Assembly: GCA_002734085.1 (NCBI GenBank)
Contig: NVXV01000014.1
Coordinates: 39,046 to 103,045, forward strand
DNA length: 64,000 nt
Source: Fluviicola sp.
Lineage (GTDB): Bacteria; Bacteroidota; Bacteroidia; Flavobacteriales_D; Crocinitomicaceae
Direction: 5' to 3'
Shown: piece by piece, positions 53,711 to 62,705 of the stretch
Layout: each line of letters starts with the position of its first letter
Numbering within the stretch: the stretch's first letter is position 1
The notes under the pieces: model-generated
What the model was told of the DNA's origin: nothing
Seen by the model: the letters and a program-made list of their open reading frames with translations, nothing else
The model's database searches: none
Translations under genes and position numbers: made by a program

Positions 53711-56700
53711 TTAAAAGGATAATAATTCTAATTCCAGTTCGAGGGCTTCGGCTTCAAGCTCTAACAACTTGATATTGATGCTTGATTTTTTTTCTGGAGG
53801 TGGAGCTTTGATTTTTACTCTTTTTTTGATCTTTGTTATCACAAGACCTACTGAGTCAATTTGTGTTTGATTTAGAGATACTGTTACACCTAATTTTTCC
53901 TGAAGAATAATTAAGATCGCTTCAAGTTTGTCTTCTTCCAGATATGCAGCCATTCGATCACCTACTTTTTCAAAATTGTTGCCCCGAACTAATTTGAGTA
54001 GATCCTCATCCAGAAATACATCACCTCCTTTTTTCTTTGAAGCAGGGACGGCCACTCTGAATGTTCCATCATATTGTTTGAAAAATGCAATACTGTGACT
54101 TGCATAAAGGGCATTACCATTGGAAATAGATCTTATGATTTTATATGCTTTTGCAATGGGAACAATGATTTTTCCATTAGTTTTTTCTTCAGCCGACCAA
54201 TGCTCAGGCATTAATACTCCTTTTCTTACTTCACCTTTATCAGTAGTATAGCTTACAAGCTTTCCTTTAAAATCTGAAAATGCTTGCAGAATATTACCTG
54301 TGATAATGTAGCGTGTAGCTCTATCTTTTGTGTTTTCTTCAATTTTAGTTGTCCACTCAGAAAGACTTTGGTTGAGACCATTATCGACAAGATCAAGACT
54401 TGCTCCCTTGATTGCATTTATATCTTTTACATAACTAGCAGGGATAGCTAGATATTTTTGTGATGAGGCAATAGCAAAGGTTAATTTAATGGCACTTGGA
54501 GCATAAGGATTGTTTCTTTTTGGATCAATTTGAAACCCAAGAAATAGAGCAAGTTGATTATTGGCTGTTCCATCAAAAGAGGGAACGGGATATTGGAGTT
54601 TCTTTCCTATGGTAAAGAACTTGAATAGTCCATTTATATATTGCTTTTTGTTTCTAGTGCTAATTTGCTCATCTACTATGCGTTTTTCTTTTGCATTTTG
54701 TAGTTCGCTGGTGCGTGCCTTTATTGCTTCCTCTACAAGTGATGGGTTTTCAGCGGATAGTATTACAATTTTCTTTTCACTAGGGATCGCTTTGATGAGT
54801 GACTGATAACGATCTGATATCTCATTGATAGTTAATTGAAGTTTATTGGCAACAAACGATTCGTATTCAGAGAGTAATTCATCTTTAATCTGATCTGCTG
54901 ACTTTCCTTTTAGTGAATGTTCAACAATGTTTTTAACTTCATTTGCCTTGAATGGCTTTTTAAGTACATTGGCTGATACTTTTTCTAGGATACTATCCTC
55001 TCCAAAACTAGAATTTCCTCCTTTACCTACTTTGATAACAGATGATGAAATGGTTTTGGCTTGCAAGTCCAGCTCTTCTACTTCTAGGTCATAATCTCCT
55101 GATTGTTTTAAGTATTCAACATAGGTATCATACCGATCTTTAATGTCTTTGTAGAAGTCCTCCTGCATTTTTGTAGAAAGTACGGCAACACGTCCTGATA
55201 CTTTGTGTGCTGCGCCCTCTTTTATTTCATTTGCACTACCTAGCTTCAAAGGGTCACCAAGCAACTCGTTTATTTCGGCAGATTCTTGAAGGTACTCCAT
55301 TACTACCTTATCACCGTACTTATTTAAAAAGTCAGGTACATCAAGAATACTATTACTTTGCCTTTGATTGGAAGAGGTGTTAGCATCCAGACTTTTGAGC
55401 TTTTTTTGAAGCATCATCATTAGTCTTTGTTCTGCTGGAATAGCAGAGTTTACATAATCATACATGGGCTTTAGAATTTGTCCAGTTCGATTGATGCGTC
55501 CTCTTTTTTGAACCTCGGTATTTATGTCAAGTTCAGGTTGCAGAACAATCATTACACGCTGCTTTACTTTTTCTTTGGATACTTTATCCGTTACAATAGC
55601 ATGTGCTGAAGCTCCAGTACTTCCTGATTGATTGATAAGTAGTACATCAACTTCATTGTTGTTGAACTCTCTAAACGCATCATTGGTGTTGACTTTCTTT
55701 CGTGTATCAATTACTCCCATCCCTGAGTTCAGATTGAGTTGAAGACGAAGTTTTCTACCCGTAACCTCGGCTACACTATATCCAGCTTTTTTAATCTTTT
55801 GAATGATTACATCAATTGGTGAAATGGTAATACCTGTGGATATTTTTCGAATGCGCTTAGAAATTCTTTTGTACTCTTCTTGCGCTTCAAACGATAGATC
55901 AACTATATCAAAATACTTGTATTGCTTTTTGCCGTTCGGTAGGGTAGTAGTGTAACGCATTACTCCTTCCAACCCTTTTTCTAAAACAATTGAAAAGTCA
56001 GCCTTTACAGTATCTCCAATTGTAACAGGTAGTCCGTTTTGATCTTCCATTTGTTCAATAAAACTTCCCATGGTACTGGCAAAGGCAATGATTGGTTTTT
56101 TACCCTCTTTTAATCTTTCAATTGCTCTTTGAGCAACAGATTCTGCTTTAATCGAAAAAAGCATTTGATTGATTATGTTGAATACTTTAGAAAAGTAGGG
56201 TTGATTATCAACTCCTGCTTTGGAAGTTCCTTCACGCACATCCACTTCTTTTCCTTCGGCTGCTGCAATTTCATCCAGTTCATCCACCCGTTGATCAATA
56301 TGGTTGGCTTGAAAGGCAATGATGTCTCTTACAATTTCGGTAATGTTATCAGCAATTGCTTTATGCTCGTTTTCTTGATCTTTGAGCGTTATGTAATTTA
56401 CTTCAATTCCCTCATAGGTTCTTTCTCTTCTAATCATTTGCCCTTCAGCTACAAGTTGACTGGCAAGTACCTCTTGAAGAGCTACTCCACCTTTAGTAAT
56501 AGAGTCAACAAGTTCTTCTTTTGACATGTTAGCCTCAGATATAGCTGTTTTCATGGCATAAATAGGCATATTGTCTGGGCGCTTTGCAAATGTTGCAGAC
56601 AAAAACACAGCTCCAATGGTTCTGGCAAGTACGTTTTGCATGAATACTCCTGTGTTTGATGATCCACTTGAGTTGTGAGACTCATCCATAATGAGAATAC

Positions 56701-58864
56701 TTCCCTTTGCAATAGACATCAAAAATTCAGGCTTTAAAGGCTTTTTTTGTGGTGAATTGAATTGTGAATAGGTAGCCACTACAAAGTCAAATTCATTGGG
56801 CACTTTCCCATCTTTAAAAATTCGATCTTGTTCGGGCTTTGTGAGGGCTTGATAAACGATGTTCCCATTTTCGTCTTTGATATGAGTTTTACTTGCTCTT
56901 GCATTCACAATAAATGGGCGCAAATGTGGAGACCCAATGGCTGACAGGTCTCGATAGATGTCTGAAAAGAGATTTGATTTTTCAGTTAAAAATAGGGGAG
57001 TGATACCTTGCTCGACTGCATAACGTATGATGGAGGCTGCTACACGCCCTTTTCCGATTCCTGTTTGATCTCCAATAATAACTGCTTGATTTAGGGCTTC
57101 TATGTTATAGATTGCCATTCCTACGGCATCTATTTGTTCTGCTGAAAGAGACCTGCAAAGTTCTGCTTTGGTTTGATACCCGAGTCTGTGACGAACAAAG
57201 TTATCAATATCACCTCCTACGTCCTCTTTAATACGTTTTACAGCATTGTGCATTTCAAATTCCATGGCATCTGGAACTTGCGTATCTAAAACAACACAAG
57301 AATCCGATGCAGGAACATAGGGCGCTCCTAGTTCTCCTGCCAGTAGTTGCGCTTCAAGTTCGAGTGCTTCTATTTCTAGCTTTGTCATGGTATTCGTTTT
57401 TTCAGGGTGAGTAAAATGCGTGCTGACTCTCTGGTAGAGTCCATCAAAGGAAGTTTCCACTTGACTGAGTAATTCAGTTTTTAGGGGAGCAACACCACTT
57501 GGAGGTGTTTTTCTACCGTCAATTAAAATAAGTCGGGTATCAAAGGAAGTTCCTTGTCTACTGTAGAGGCTTTTTCCATGGATAGGAATTACATCGTCTA
57601 CGTTGTAATGGTTGTAGATGTAATTGAAAAAGATTCGCTGCGTTCCTTTTTGGATTCTACCTTTATCATCCCATTTGGTGTGTCCTCCAATAATTATAGC
57701 TGCTCTTCCCTCATCTTTCATAGTCTCAAGGGCATTGAGAGCCATAAGGTGATCGAGTTCTTTGATTTTGTATCCATCAAATTCAATTGGAGTCCCAAGT
57801 CTACCAAAGGGAGGGTTTGTGATTACTGCATCAAATCCACGCCTATACCCTTGGAAAGACTTTGAAGCATCAGAGCTTGATACATGATGAAATCCTTGCT
57901 TTTCAAGGTTTGCTCTTCGAATAGGGTCTATTTCATTTACAATTACTTTTTTAGGATTAAAAGCAATAGTTAACAGCCCATTTCCAGCAGAAGGTTCAAA
58001 TACGGTTACATACTTATCTGTTTTGCAATAGAGTCCCATGAGGTAGCCAATAGGTGCAGGGGTTGAGTATTGCTGTAATAACATACTCATGCTTGTTCGA
58101 AATGAGATATTGGTTTGTGTTTTGTATAGCTCAACGATCTTATCATATTTTGATCGTTCTGAACCCACTGATATGACTATTTTTCGAGCCACCTTAACAA
58201 TTGCAAGTTCAGTAAGCTCTTTGATTTTTGTCTTATCCGTAATTCCAAAGTGTCTTGCTGATCGCTCAACATCTGGGCGGTTTCTTTTGACTCCTTTTGC
58301 ATAAGAGTTCATAAGATCATTTACAAAACTTTCTTCTTGAGATAGATTACTATCAGCTATGAGAGTTGATTGACTAGGGATTAGAGGGTATGGATTTTTC
58401 ACTCCCATAACTCCCTCATCAGCAAGTGAAGCAAAACTGTCTTTTGTGATAATCAGTGAATCTAAAAGGATGATCTCTAATTTTTCACCATTCTCTCGTA
58501 GCTTTTTGCTGATTTTTACATCACTTTCACTAGGCTTTATATTTCCACTTGGATGATTATGTGCAACTATCATTCTTGTAGCAAGACATTTAAGTGCAGT
58601 GGCAAAAATAATTCGTTGGTCAATTATAGTCTCGCTTATACCACCTATGGAGTGTTTCATATATCCAATGGGTTGGATGCTTTCATTTAAAAAGAGGACA
58701 AACATGCATTCGTGTAGCTCAATTTCCCCTTCATCATAAAGCGACCGAAAAAGTGCAGCTGCATCTTCGGAGTTCGAAATATTTCGAGGAAACGAAGCAC
58801 TTGTTTTCTTTTCAAACTGTACCTTTATTTCAGGAATTACAATATGTCCTCTCTTATTAGTCAT
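53711..58864 (-). CDS. Giant JAB / N6-methylase / strawberry-notch helicase protein
   Basis: The protein of about 1,717 residues fuses: a RadC/JAB domain at the N-terminus (ATRMIVAHNHPSGNIKPSES, about 95-115); an adenine methyltransferase with motif I VFEPSAGNGLL (about 288-298) and ITNPPFGR (about 348-355); and a strawberry-notch-type SF2 helicase with Walker A IIGDQTGIGKGRV (about 597-608), DESHNSSGSSNTG (about 727), VFLSATFAKRP, and a C-terminal lobe LLINQSGSTGASAHAI and EVQKRGRINRTGQ near 1,080-1,135. A long C-terminal part ends with a Leu/Glu repeat. DarB of phage P1, an anti-restriction protein carried in the virion, has a related methylase-helicase plan. I chose the ATG at 58864 (overlapping the upstream stop), not a TTG at 58879. 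Confidence 0.85.
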   Translation of the reverse strand: MTNKRGHIVIPEIKVQFEKKTSASFPRNISNSEDAAALFRSLYDEGEIELHECMFVLFLNESIQPIGYMKHSIGGISETIIDQRIIFATALKCLATRMIVAHNHPSGNIKPSESDVKISKKLRENGEKLEIILLDSLIITKDSFASLADEGVMGVKNPYPLIPSQSTLIADSNLSQEESFVNDLMNSYAKGVKRNRPDVERSARHFGITDKTKIKELTELAIVKVARKIVISVGSERSKYDKIVELYKTQTNISFRTSMSMLLQQYSTPAPIGYLMGLYCKTDKYVTVFEPSAGNGLLTIAFNPKKVIVNEIDPIRRANLEKQGFHHVSSSDASKSFQGYRRGFDAVITNPPFGRLGTPIEFDGYKIKELDHLMALNALETMKDEGRAAIIIGGHTKWDDKGRIQKGTQRIFFNYIYNHYNVDDVIPIHGKSLYSRQGTSFDTRLILIDGRKTPPSGVAPLKTELLSQVETSFDGLYQRVSTHFTHPEKTNTMTKLEIEALELEAQLLAGELGAPYVPASDSCVVLDTQVPDAMEFEMHNAVKRIKEDVGGDIDNFVRHRLGYQTKAELCRSLSAEQIDAVGMAIYNIEALNQAVIIGDQTGIGKGRVAASIIRYAVEQGITPLFLTEKSNLFSDIYRDLSAIGSPHLRPFIVNARASKTHIKDENGNIVYQALTKPEQDRIFKDGKVPNEFDFVVATYSQFNSPQKKPLKPEFLMSIAKGSILIMDESHNSSGSSNTGVFMQNVLARTIGAVFLSATFAKRPDNMPIYAMKTAISEANMSKEELVDSITKGGVALQEVLASQLVAEGQMIRRERTYEGIEVNYITLKDQENEHKAIADNITEIVRDIIAFQANHIDQRVDELDEIAAAEGKEVDVREGTSKAGVDNQPYFSKVFNIINQMLFSIKAESVAQRAIERLKEGKKPIIAFASTMGSFIEQMEDQNGLPVTIGDTVKADFSIVLEKGLEGVMRYTTTLPNGKKQYKYFDIVDLSFEAQEEYKRISKRIRKISTGITISPIDVIIQKIKKAGYSVAEVTGRKLRLQLNLNSGMGVIDTRKKVNTNDAFREFNNNEVDVLLINQSGSTGASAHAIVTDKVSKEKVKQRVMIVLQPELDINTEVQKRGRINRTGQILKPMYDYVNSAIPAEQRLMMMLQKKLKSLDANTSSNQRQSNSILDVPDFLNKYGDKVVMEYLQESAEINELLGDPLKLGSANEIKEGAAHKVSGRVAVLSTKMQEDFYKDIKDRYDTYVEYLKQSGDYDLEVEELDLQAKTISSSVIKVGKGGNSSFGEDSILEKVSANVLKKPFKANEVKNIVEHSLKGKSADQIKDELLSEYESFVANKLQLTINEISDRYQSLIKAIPSEKKIVILSAENPSLVEEAIKARTSELQNAKEKRIVDEQISTRNKKQYINGLFKFFTIGKKLQYPVPSFDGTANNQLALFLGFQIDPKRNNPYAPSAIKLTFAIASSQKYLAIPASYVKDINAIKGASLDLVDNGLNQSLSEWTTKIEENTKDRATRYIITGNILQAFSDFKGKLVSYTTDKGEVRKGVLMPEHWSAEEKTNGKIIVPIAKAYKIIRSISNGNALYASHSIAFFKQYDGTFRVAVPASKKKGGDVFLDEDLLKLVRGNNFEKVGDRMAAYLEEDKLEAILIILQEKLGVTVSLNQTQIDSVGLVITKIKKRVKIKAPPPEKKSSINIKLLELEAEALELELELLSF

Positions 58865-59066
58865 TATGCTTCTCTTCAATTAGAATGTTTATCTGCTCTT
58901 TTAATCGCTTATTTTCAATTTGCAATTCCTGAATGGTGTCTTGACTTCCAGTTGATGAGGAGTATACTTGTCGAAGTACTCCAAGGTAGAATCCAATACT
59001 TCCAAAGAATCCAATTACGGAAAGTAGGAATGTCATTTTGGTGTATGAGAATTTTTCTTTTTTCAT
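58857..59066 (-). CDS. Small single-helix membrane protein with coiled coil
   Basis: The 69-residue protein has one transmembrane helix (about 12-31, FLLSVIGFFGSIGFYLGVL) and a C-terminal coiled coil (TIQELQIENKRLKEQINILIEE). It ends inside the start of the giant helicase gene and begins 3 bp after the L,D-transpeptidase-like gene, so it belongs to the operon. The size is compatible with a virion or spanin-like membrane component, but no function can be assigned. Confidence 0.6.
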   Translation of the reverse strand: MKKEKFSYTKMTFLLSVIGFFGSIGFYLGVLRQVYSSSTGSQDTIQELQIENKRLKEQINILIEEKHND

Positions 59067-59069
59067 GGT

Positions 59070-59747
59070 TTAATCATTTTTAATGAGGAAATATCCACCG
59101 AATACAAGTCCAACTAGGGCTGAAGCAATGGTGATTTGTTTAAGTGATCTGCGAAACTCCATTCGCTTGTCAAGAAGCGTATAGGTAAACTTGTTACCAT
59201 GTACTTTTCTGTGCAATTCGCAGAGCTTCATAAAGAATTGAAAGTCGGCTGCATTTTTAAATACCTGACACCCTGCTGAAAATCGATCAACGGTGTAGGT
59301 TTCACCAACTTTTCTAGCTCTATGGATATTTATACCATGCCATCCCAAGTCCTCCTTCCCGTTATAAAAGTCAAGTACGGCATCTCTATCATAATCCCTG
59401 ATAACGGTTACTTTTTTTAGTCTTTGACAAAGGGCATAGTACTTTCCACGGTGCTTATCAATTTTGTAGGTATCGACAAATTGTCCTGGCTTTAGTATGG
59501 CTGTTCCTTTTGCATTGGTTGGATTACTGAGCCAGTAAGTACCGGGATCAGTTGTGATCTGAAATACCCAATATGCCCAATTTGGTTTTTGAGGTGTTCC
59601 AATGTTTGTAAAAACATGGATTTCATCATCAAATGAGTTCGGGGTAGTGGAGTTAGCACGAATGCCCCAGATATTGAGCTTGTAGGGTTCTTCATAAACA
59701 ACGTACCCTCTTTGTCTTGCAATATTTTTGATTCTTCGAATGATCAT
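59070..59747 (-). CDS. L,D-transpeptidase-like (YkuD-like) protein with C-terminal membrane anchor
   Basis: The 225-residue protein carries His142 in GWHGINIHRARKVG and Cys160 in DRFSAGCQVF, spaced like the His and S-x-G-C of YkuD-type L,D-transpeptidases or related murein peptidases, and a C-terminal transmembrane helix (about 205-222, TIASALVGLVFGGYFLI). The N-terminal region gives IWGIRANSTTPNSFDDEIHV and LKPGQFVDTYKIDKHRGKYYAL, consistent with the fold. It probably cuts or cross-links peptidoglycan. Its ATG overlaps the stop of the preceding peptidoglycan-binding gene by 4 bp, so the pair likely act together. Confidence 0.65.
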   Translation of the reverse strand: MIIRRIKNIARQRGYVVYEEPYKLNIWGIRANSTTPNSFDDEIHVFTNIGTPQKPNWAYWVFQITTDPGTYWLSNPTNAKGTAILKPGQFVDTYKIDKHRGKYYALCQRLKKVTVIRDYDRDAVLDFYNGKEDLGWHGINIHRARKVGETYTVDRFSAGCQVFKNAADFQFFMKLCELHRKVHGNKFTYTLLDKRMEFRRSLKQITIASALVGLVFGGYFLIKND

Positions 59748-60649
59748 GATACATAGCTTATAGCGTTCGTTGGAGCAAAGAGTCTTTTTCCGTCAAGTGT
59801 TATGAATTCTGTTGCTCCATTTACAGCATCCATGTACTCCCCAAGAATGGTGGCTTTTGGCACTTGAAGTGATTGACCTTCGCTATTCCATACTTTGGTA
59901 GGTTTGATGGTTACAAGTTGATTGATTGCTCCATTTAAACCTGAAAGGGACCAATGGGAACCGTTATATTTTAGCCCCATTCTGTAGAACTCTTCGTTGA
60001 GTTTCTTTTTTTGAGAAGAAGCATTAAACTCTTCAAGTAGTGCTGTAACAATTGTCATTCGAACAAGCCCAACTCGTGTTTGCTTGAAAATGGCATTTAC
60101 CTCTGAATACTTTGATACGCTTGTAATGTTATTTAGCGCTGCAATAGCTTTTGAAAAATTATCACTATCAATGGCAGAATGCAGCATTGATGAAATTTGA
60201 CTTGCTGAACTAATAGCACTTGTTGGAGCACTATCCGTTGAGCTGCTTCCAGCGCCTAGAACGATTTGAGTAAAGGTCTGACTATCGACAACTGTTGGAT
60301 GCCCTTTTGATTTTAGGGCATTTTGAGTTTCTGATCCAAACTGTCCGTCGGCTCCGTATCTTGGAAGAATTGAGCTTCCGTATTTTTTGATAAGGGCGTT
60401 TTGCAGGTTCTTAACCAGCGTTCCTCTGCTTCCTTTTTTTAAAGGAAATCCACTACTTCCATTCTTGGAACTTTTAGATGGGCGAGAGGGAGCAATTGAT
60501 TCAGGTAATTGAATGTTGTTGCTTTCAAATGCTTTTTTAAAGTCATCTGTTTTATTTTTCTTTTTTTGATGTTGGAAATAAAAGTATGCTCCCGTACCAA
60601 CGGCAACAACACCAAGACCAATTAACACATATTTTGTTTTCTTTTCCAT
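59744..60649 (-). CDS. Membrane-anchored peptidoglycan-binding protein
   Basis: The 301-residue protein has an N-terminal transmembrane helix (about 7-25, YVLIGLGVVAVGTGAYFYF), a Ser/Lys-rich linker and a PG_binding_1-type domain at about 70-120 (LKKGSRGTLVKNLQNALIKK, YGADGQFGSETQNALKS). The C-terminal 170 residues are helical with no match I know. I chose the ATG at 60649; the upstream TTG at 60670 is less likely. Peptidoglycan-binding domains are usual in phage entry and lysis proteins. Confidence 0.72.
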   Translation of the reverse strand: MEKKTKYVLIGLGVVAVGTGAYFYFQHQKKKNKTDDFKKAFESNNIQLPESIAPSRPSKSSKNGSSGFPLKKGSRGTLVKNLQNALIKKYGSSILPRYGADGQFGSETQNALKSKGHPTVVDSQTFTQIVLGAGSSSTDSAPTSAISSASQISSMLHSAIDSDNFSKAIAALNNITSVSKYSEVNAIFKQTRVGLVRMTIVTALLEEFNASSQKKKLNEEFYRMGLKYNGSHWSLSGLNGAINQLVTIKPTKVWNSEGQSLQVPKATILGEYMDAVNGATEFITLDGKRLFAPTNAISYVS

Positions 60650-60666
60650 TGTTCTGCTTTTTAAAT

Positions 60667-61413
60667 TCAATTATTAGGTTTTTGAGAGATGATTGCACGC
60701 CAGTCCATTGACCAGTCTAAATCACCGTCAAGGTCAGCTTCTAGTGAAGTGCCGTAGAGGATTTGGTAGGCTTGAGCAGTATCTGCAAAAGCTGCTTGTG
60801 AGGGGAGTTCAGAAAATACCGCTTGAATGGCTTCTTCATCAGTACCGGGTATAAATCCAGCATAGTAAATACTCATTGCATTGTAGAGTCTTTTTGCCCA
60901 TGCGTATGGATCATAAATTGGGGCAGCACTACCGTTATCCTTTTCGGGTTTGGATTGTAAAATGGCGAGCATTTCATTAAATTCCGTTGCCTTTAATTCA
61001 TCGGTTAGGTCTTTGATTAGATTCTGTCCCTCATAGAGTCTTCGGTAAGAAACCTGAACTTTTTGAAAGTCTTCTTTTGAGGGGAGTTCTCGAATGACTC
61101 TTCGAATGCTAGCCTCATCGGTTCCCCACCAACCATCATTGTCAAAAGCCATTTTGAGTTGCTTTGCCCAAGTGGCATGTTTATCCTCTCCAAAACTTTG
61201 ATTCTCTTCTTTGTTAGAGACTACTTTTCTTACTTGATTTGAGGCAAACTTTATGGCAATAAGAGCAGTTACTGATATTCCAAGAAAAATAGCCAAAGAA
61301 ACAATCATTTGCCTTTGACCATCGGTCAATGAATTCCACCAACCTTGCTTTTGATTGTCAAGAACAATCTTTGTTTGAGCGGGTGTGTTTTGATTTGTCG
61401 TTTCTTTAGCCAT
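60667..61413 (-). CDS. Membrane protein with two annexin-like repeats
   Basis: The 248-residue protein has a transmembrane helix at about 37-57 (MIVSLAIFLGISVTALIAIKF) followed by two repeats of about 75 residues, at 82-155 and 171-246, each with W-A-K-x-L at its start, a GTDE box (WWGTDEASIRRVI and IPGTDEEAIQAVF), ELPSxxxF and a conserved Y-x-x-LY. The GTDE box plus five-helix length resembles annexin repeats. A Ca2+-dependent membrane-binding role is speculative. The gene is separated by 17 bp from the peptidoglycan-binding gene. Confidence 0.6.
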   Translation of the reverse strand: MAKETTNQNTPAQTKIVLDNQKQGWWNSLTDGQRQMIVSLAIFLGISVTALIAIKFASNQVRKVVSNKEENQSFGEDKHATWAKQLKMAFDNDGWWGTDEASIRRVIRELPSKEDFQKVQVSYRRLYEGQNLIKDLTDELKATEFNEMLAILQSKPEKDNGSAAPIYDPYAWAKRLYNAMSIYYAGFIPGTDEEAIQAVFSELPSQAAFADTAQAYQILYGTSLEADLDGDLDWSMDWRAIISQKPNN

Positions 61414-61434
61414 TATTGAATTGATTTTAAGGGA

Positions 61435-61617
61435 TTACTTTATACCTAAGTAGTGCTTTGCAAACTCTACTTTTGCAGGGTCTGATTTGACTACTTCAGC
61501 AAGCGCTGTGATGGTTTCTGCTGAAAGATGAGCAGCAAGTACTGCTAGTCCATTTACTTTTTGGGTAGCCTCTTTTTTACTACCTGAAATACTGATTGAA
61601 AACTTATGCTTTTCCAT
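61435..61617 (-). CDS. Small 60-residue protein of unknown function
   Basis: The protein reads MEKHKFSISISGSKKEATQK followed by an alanine/leucine-rich helical part (VNGLAVLAAHLSAETITAL) and ends EFAKHYLGIK. It overlaps the 3' end of the preceding coiled-coil gene by 14 bp, which supports real coding in the operon. I recognise no domain. Confidence 0.55.
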   Translation of the reverse strand: MEKHKFSISISGSKKEATQKVNGLAVLAAHLSAETITALAEVVKSDPAKVEFAKHYLGIK

Positions 61618-62377
61618 GATTCTTTATTTTTTGATTAACTAATTCACTAAATTCTTTTTGTAGGTCTGGGTAGGCAGTGAAGATCTCCCATGTATCGAGT
61701 GCTTTATCCATTTGATCTTCGCTATATTCTTGTTTCATTGCCTGATAGCGCTCATCAGATTTTGTTTGCTCGGTATCATCTTCTACATGCACCTCAACTT
61801 GAGTTTGTGGCGCACCTTTTACTTGAGAAGATTGTGGAGCTGGACTTTTCTGTCCGTTGTATTTTCCAAATAACTCAATACCCTCTTTTAAGATGTCTTT
61901 GAAGTTGACTTGTTTTCCATCCAATTCTTCAAGGAGTTCTTCATACTCTTTGAGTTGCTTGTTTTTTTCTTTAACTTTTTTTCGGAGTGATTCGAGTTCA
62001 GTTTCTACTCTTTGCTTATGCAGAGCTTCTTGTATGCGCTGTTCAATATCATCATGTGTGCCGTTGAGTCCTGAACTTTGCATTTGAAAAATATGGCGGT
62101 TACAGTTGGGTGAGTCGCCAAAGTACATGCGTACTTCAATATTGTGCGTATCTGCCATCATGTATCGCTTGTAGCTATCAAAGTTTCTTGAATCTGAATT
62201 GATGGCAACCACCATTTCACCGTCTACTAAAATGCAATAGCGCTTCTTTTTCCCTTGCTTGTAAAAGTCTCGAACAATACATTTTAATCGATCGACTCTT
62301 GATGGGTTGTAAGGCTCTGTAAATACCTTACCTGTTCTTTTTCTTTTCTTGATATTTGTTTGATCTATATACTCCAT
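61604..62377 (-). CDS. Coiled-coil protein of unknown function
   Basis: The 257-residue protein has a basic start (TNIKKRKRTGKVF), a beta-rich first third (CILVDGEMVVAINSDSRNF, IEVRMYFGDSPNCNRHIFQM), a coiled coil at about 110-155 (LRKKVKEKNKQLKEYEELLE), a Gln/Pro-rich linker and an acidic helical C-terminus. It starts 7 bp after the preceding gene and could be a scaffolding or internal virion protein, but this is not shown. Confidence 0.6.
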   Translation of the reverse strand: MEYIDQTNIKKRKRTGKVFTEPYNPSRVDRLKCIVRDFYKQGKKKRYCILVDGEMVVAINSDSRNFDSYKRYMMADTHNIEVRMYFGDSPNCNRHIFQMQSSGLNGTHDDIEQRIQEALHKQRVETELESLRKKVKEKNKQLKEYEELLEELDGKQVNFKDILKEGIELFGKYNGQKSPAPQSSQVKGAPQTQVEVHVEDDTEQTKSDERYQAMKQEYSEDQMDKALDTWEIFTAYPDLQKEFSELVNQKIKNHGKA

Positions 62378-62384
62378 TTCTATT

Positions 62385-62705
62385 CTATTTTATCTTGGGT
62401 GTTACCTGTAAAAATTTCACGTGCAAGTGTTCTTGTTTGTGTTGGTTGAATACCGTTGTAAGACCTCGATGCACGTACTGCATTTCGTTGATGTCTGTAT
62501 CCATCATGTTGTAAATGCCAGCTTTTGAATACACCTTGACTTCATCTGGAGGCTTTATGAGAATGAGTAGCTCATTTTGTGCCTTTAGTTTAACTTGAGT
62601 AAGCGGTGAAACTTGCAAGTGTCTTAGTTGAAATAGATACGCTTTTCCATTTCCAAGCTGTTGCATTTTTTGCTTTGCGATCTCTATGGCTAATCCTTCT
62701 GTCAT
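62385..62705 (-). CDS. Small hypothetical protein (106 aa)
   Basis: The protein starts MTEGLAIEIAKQKMQQLGNG and has alternating hydrophobic strands (KAYLFQLRHLQVSP, KLKAQNELLILIKPP, HLHVKFLQVTPKIK), suggesting a small beta-rich fold. It overlaps the preceding gene by 4 bp. No domain is recognised; the position among presumed structural genes is the only clue. Confidence 0.6.
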   Translation of the reverse strand: MTEGLAIEIAKQKMQQLGNGKAYLFQLRHLQVSPLTQVKLKAQNELLILIKPPDEVKVYSKAGIYNMMDTDINEMQYVHRGLTTVFNQHKQEHLHVKFLQVTPKIK

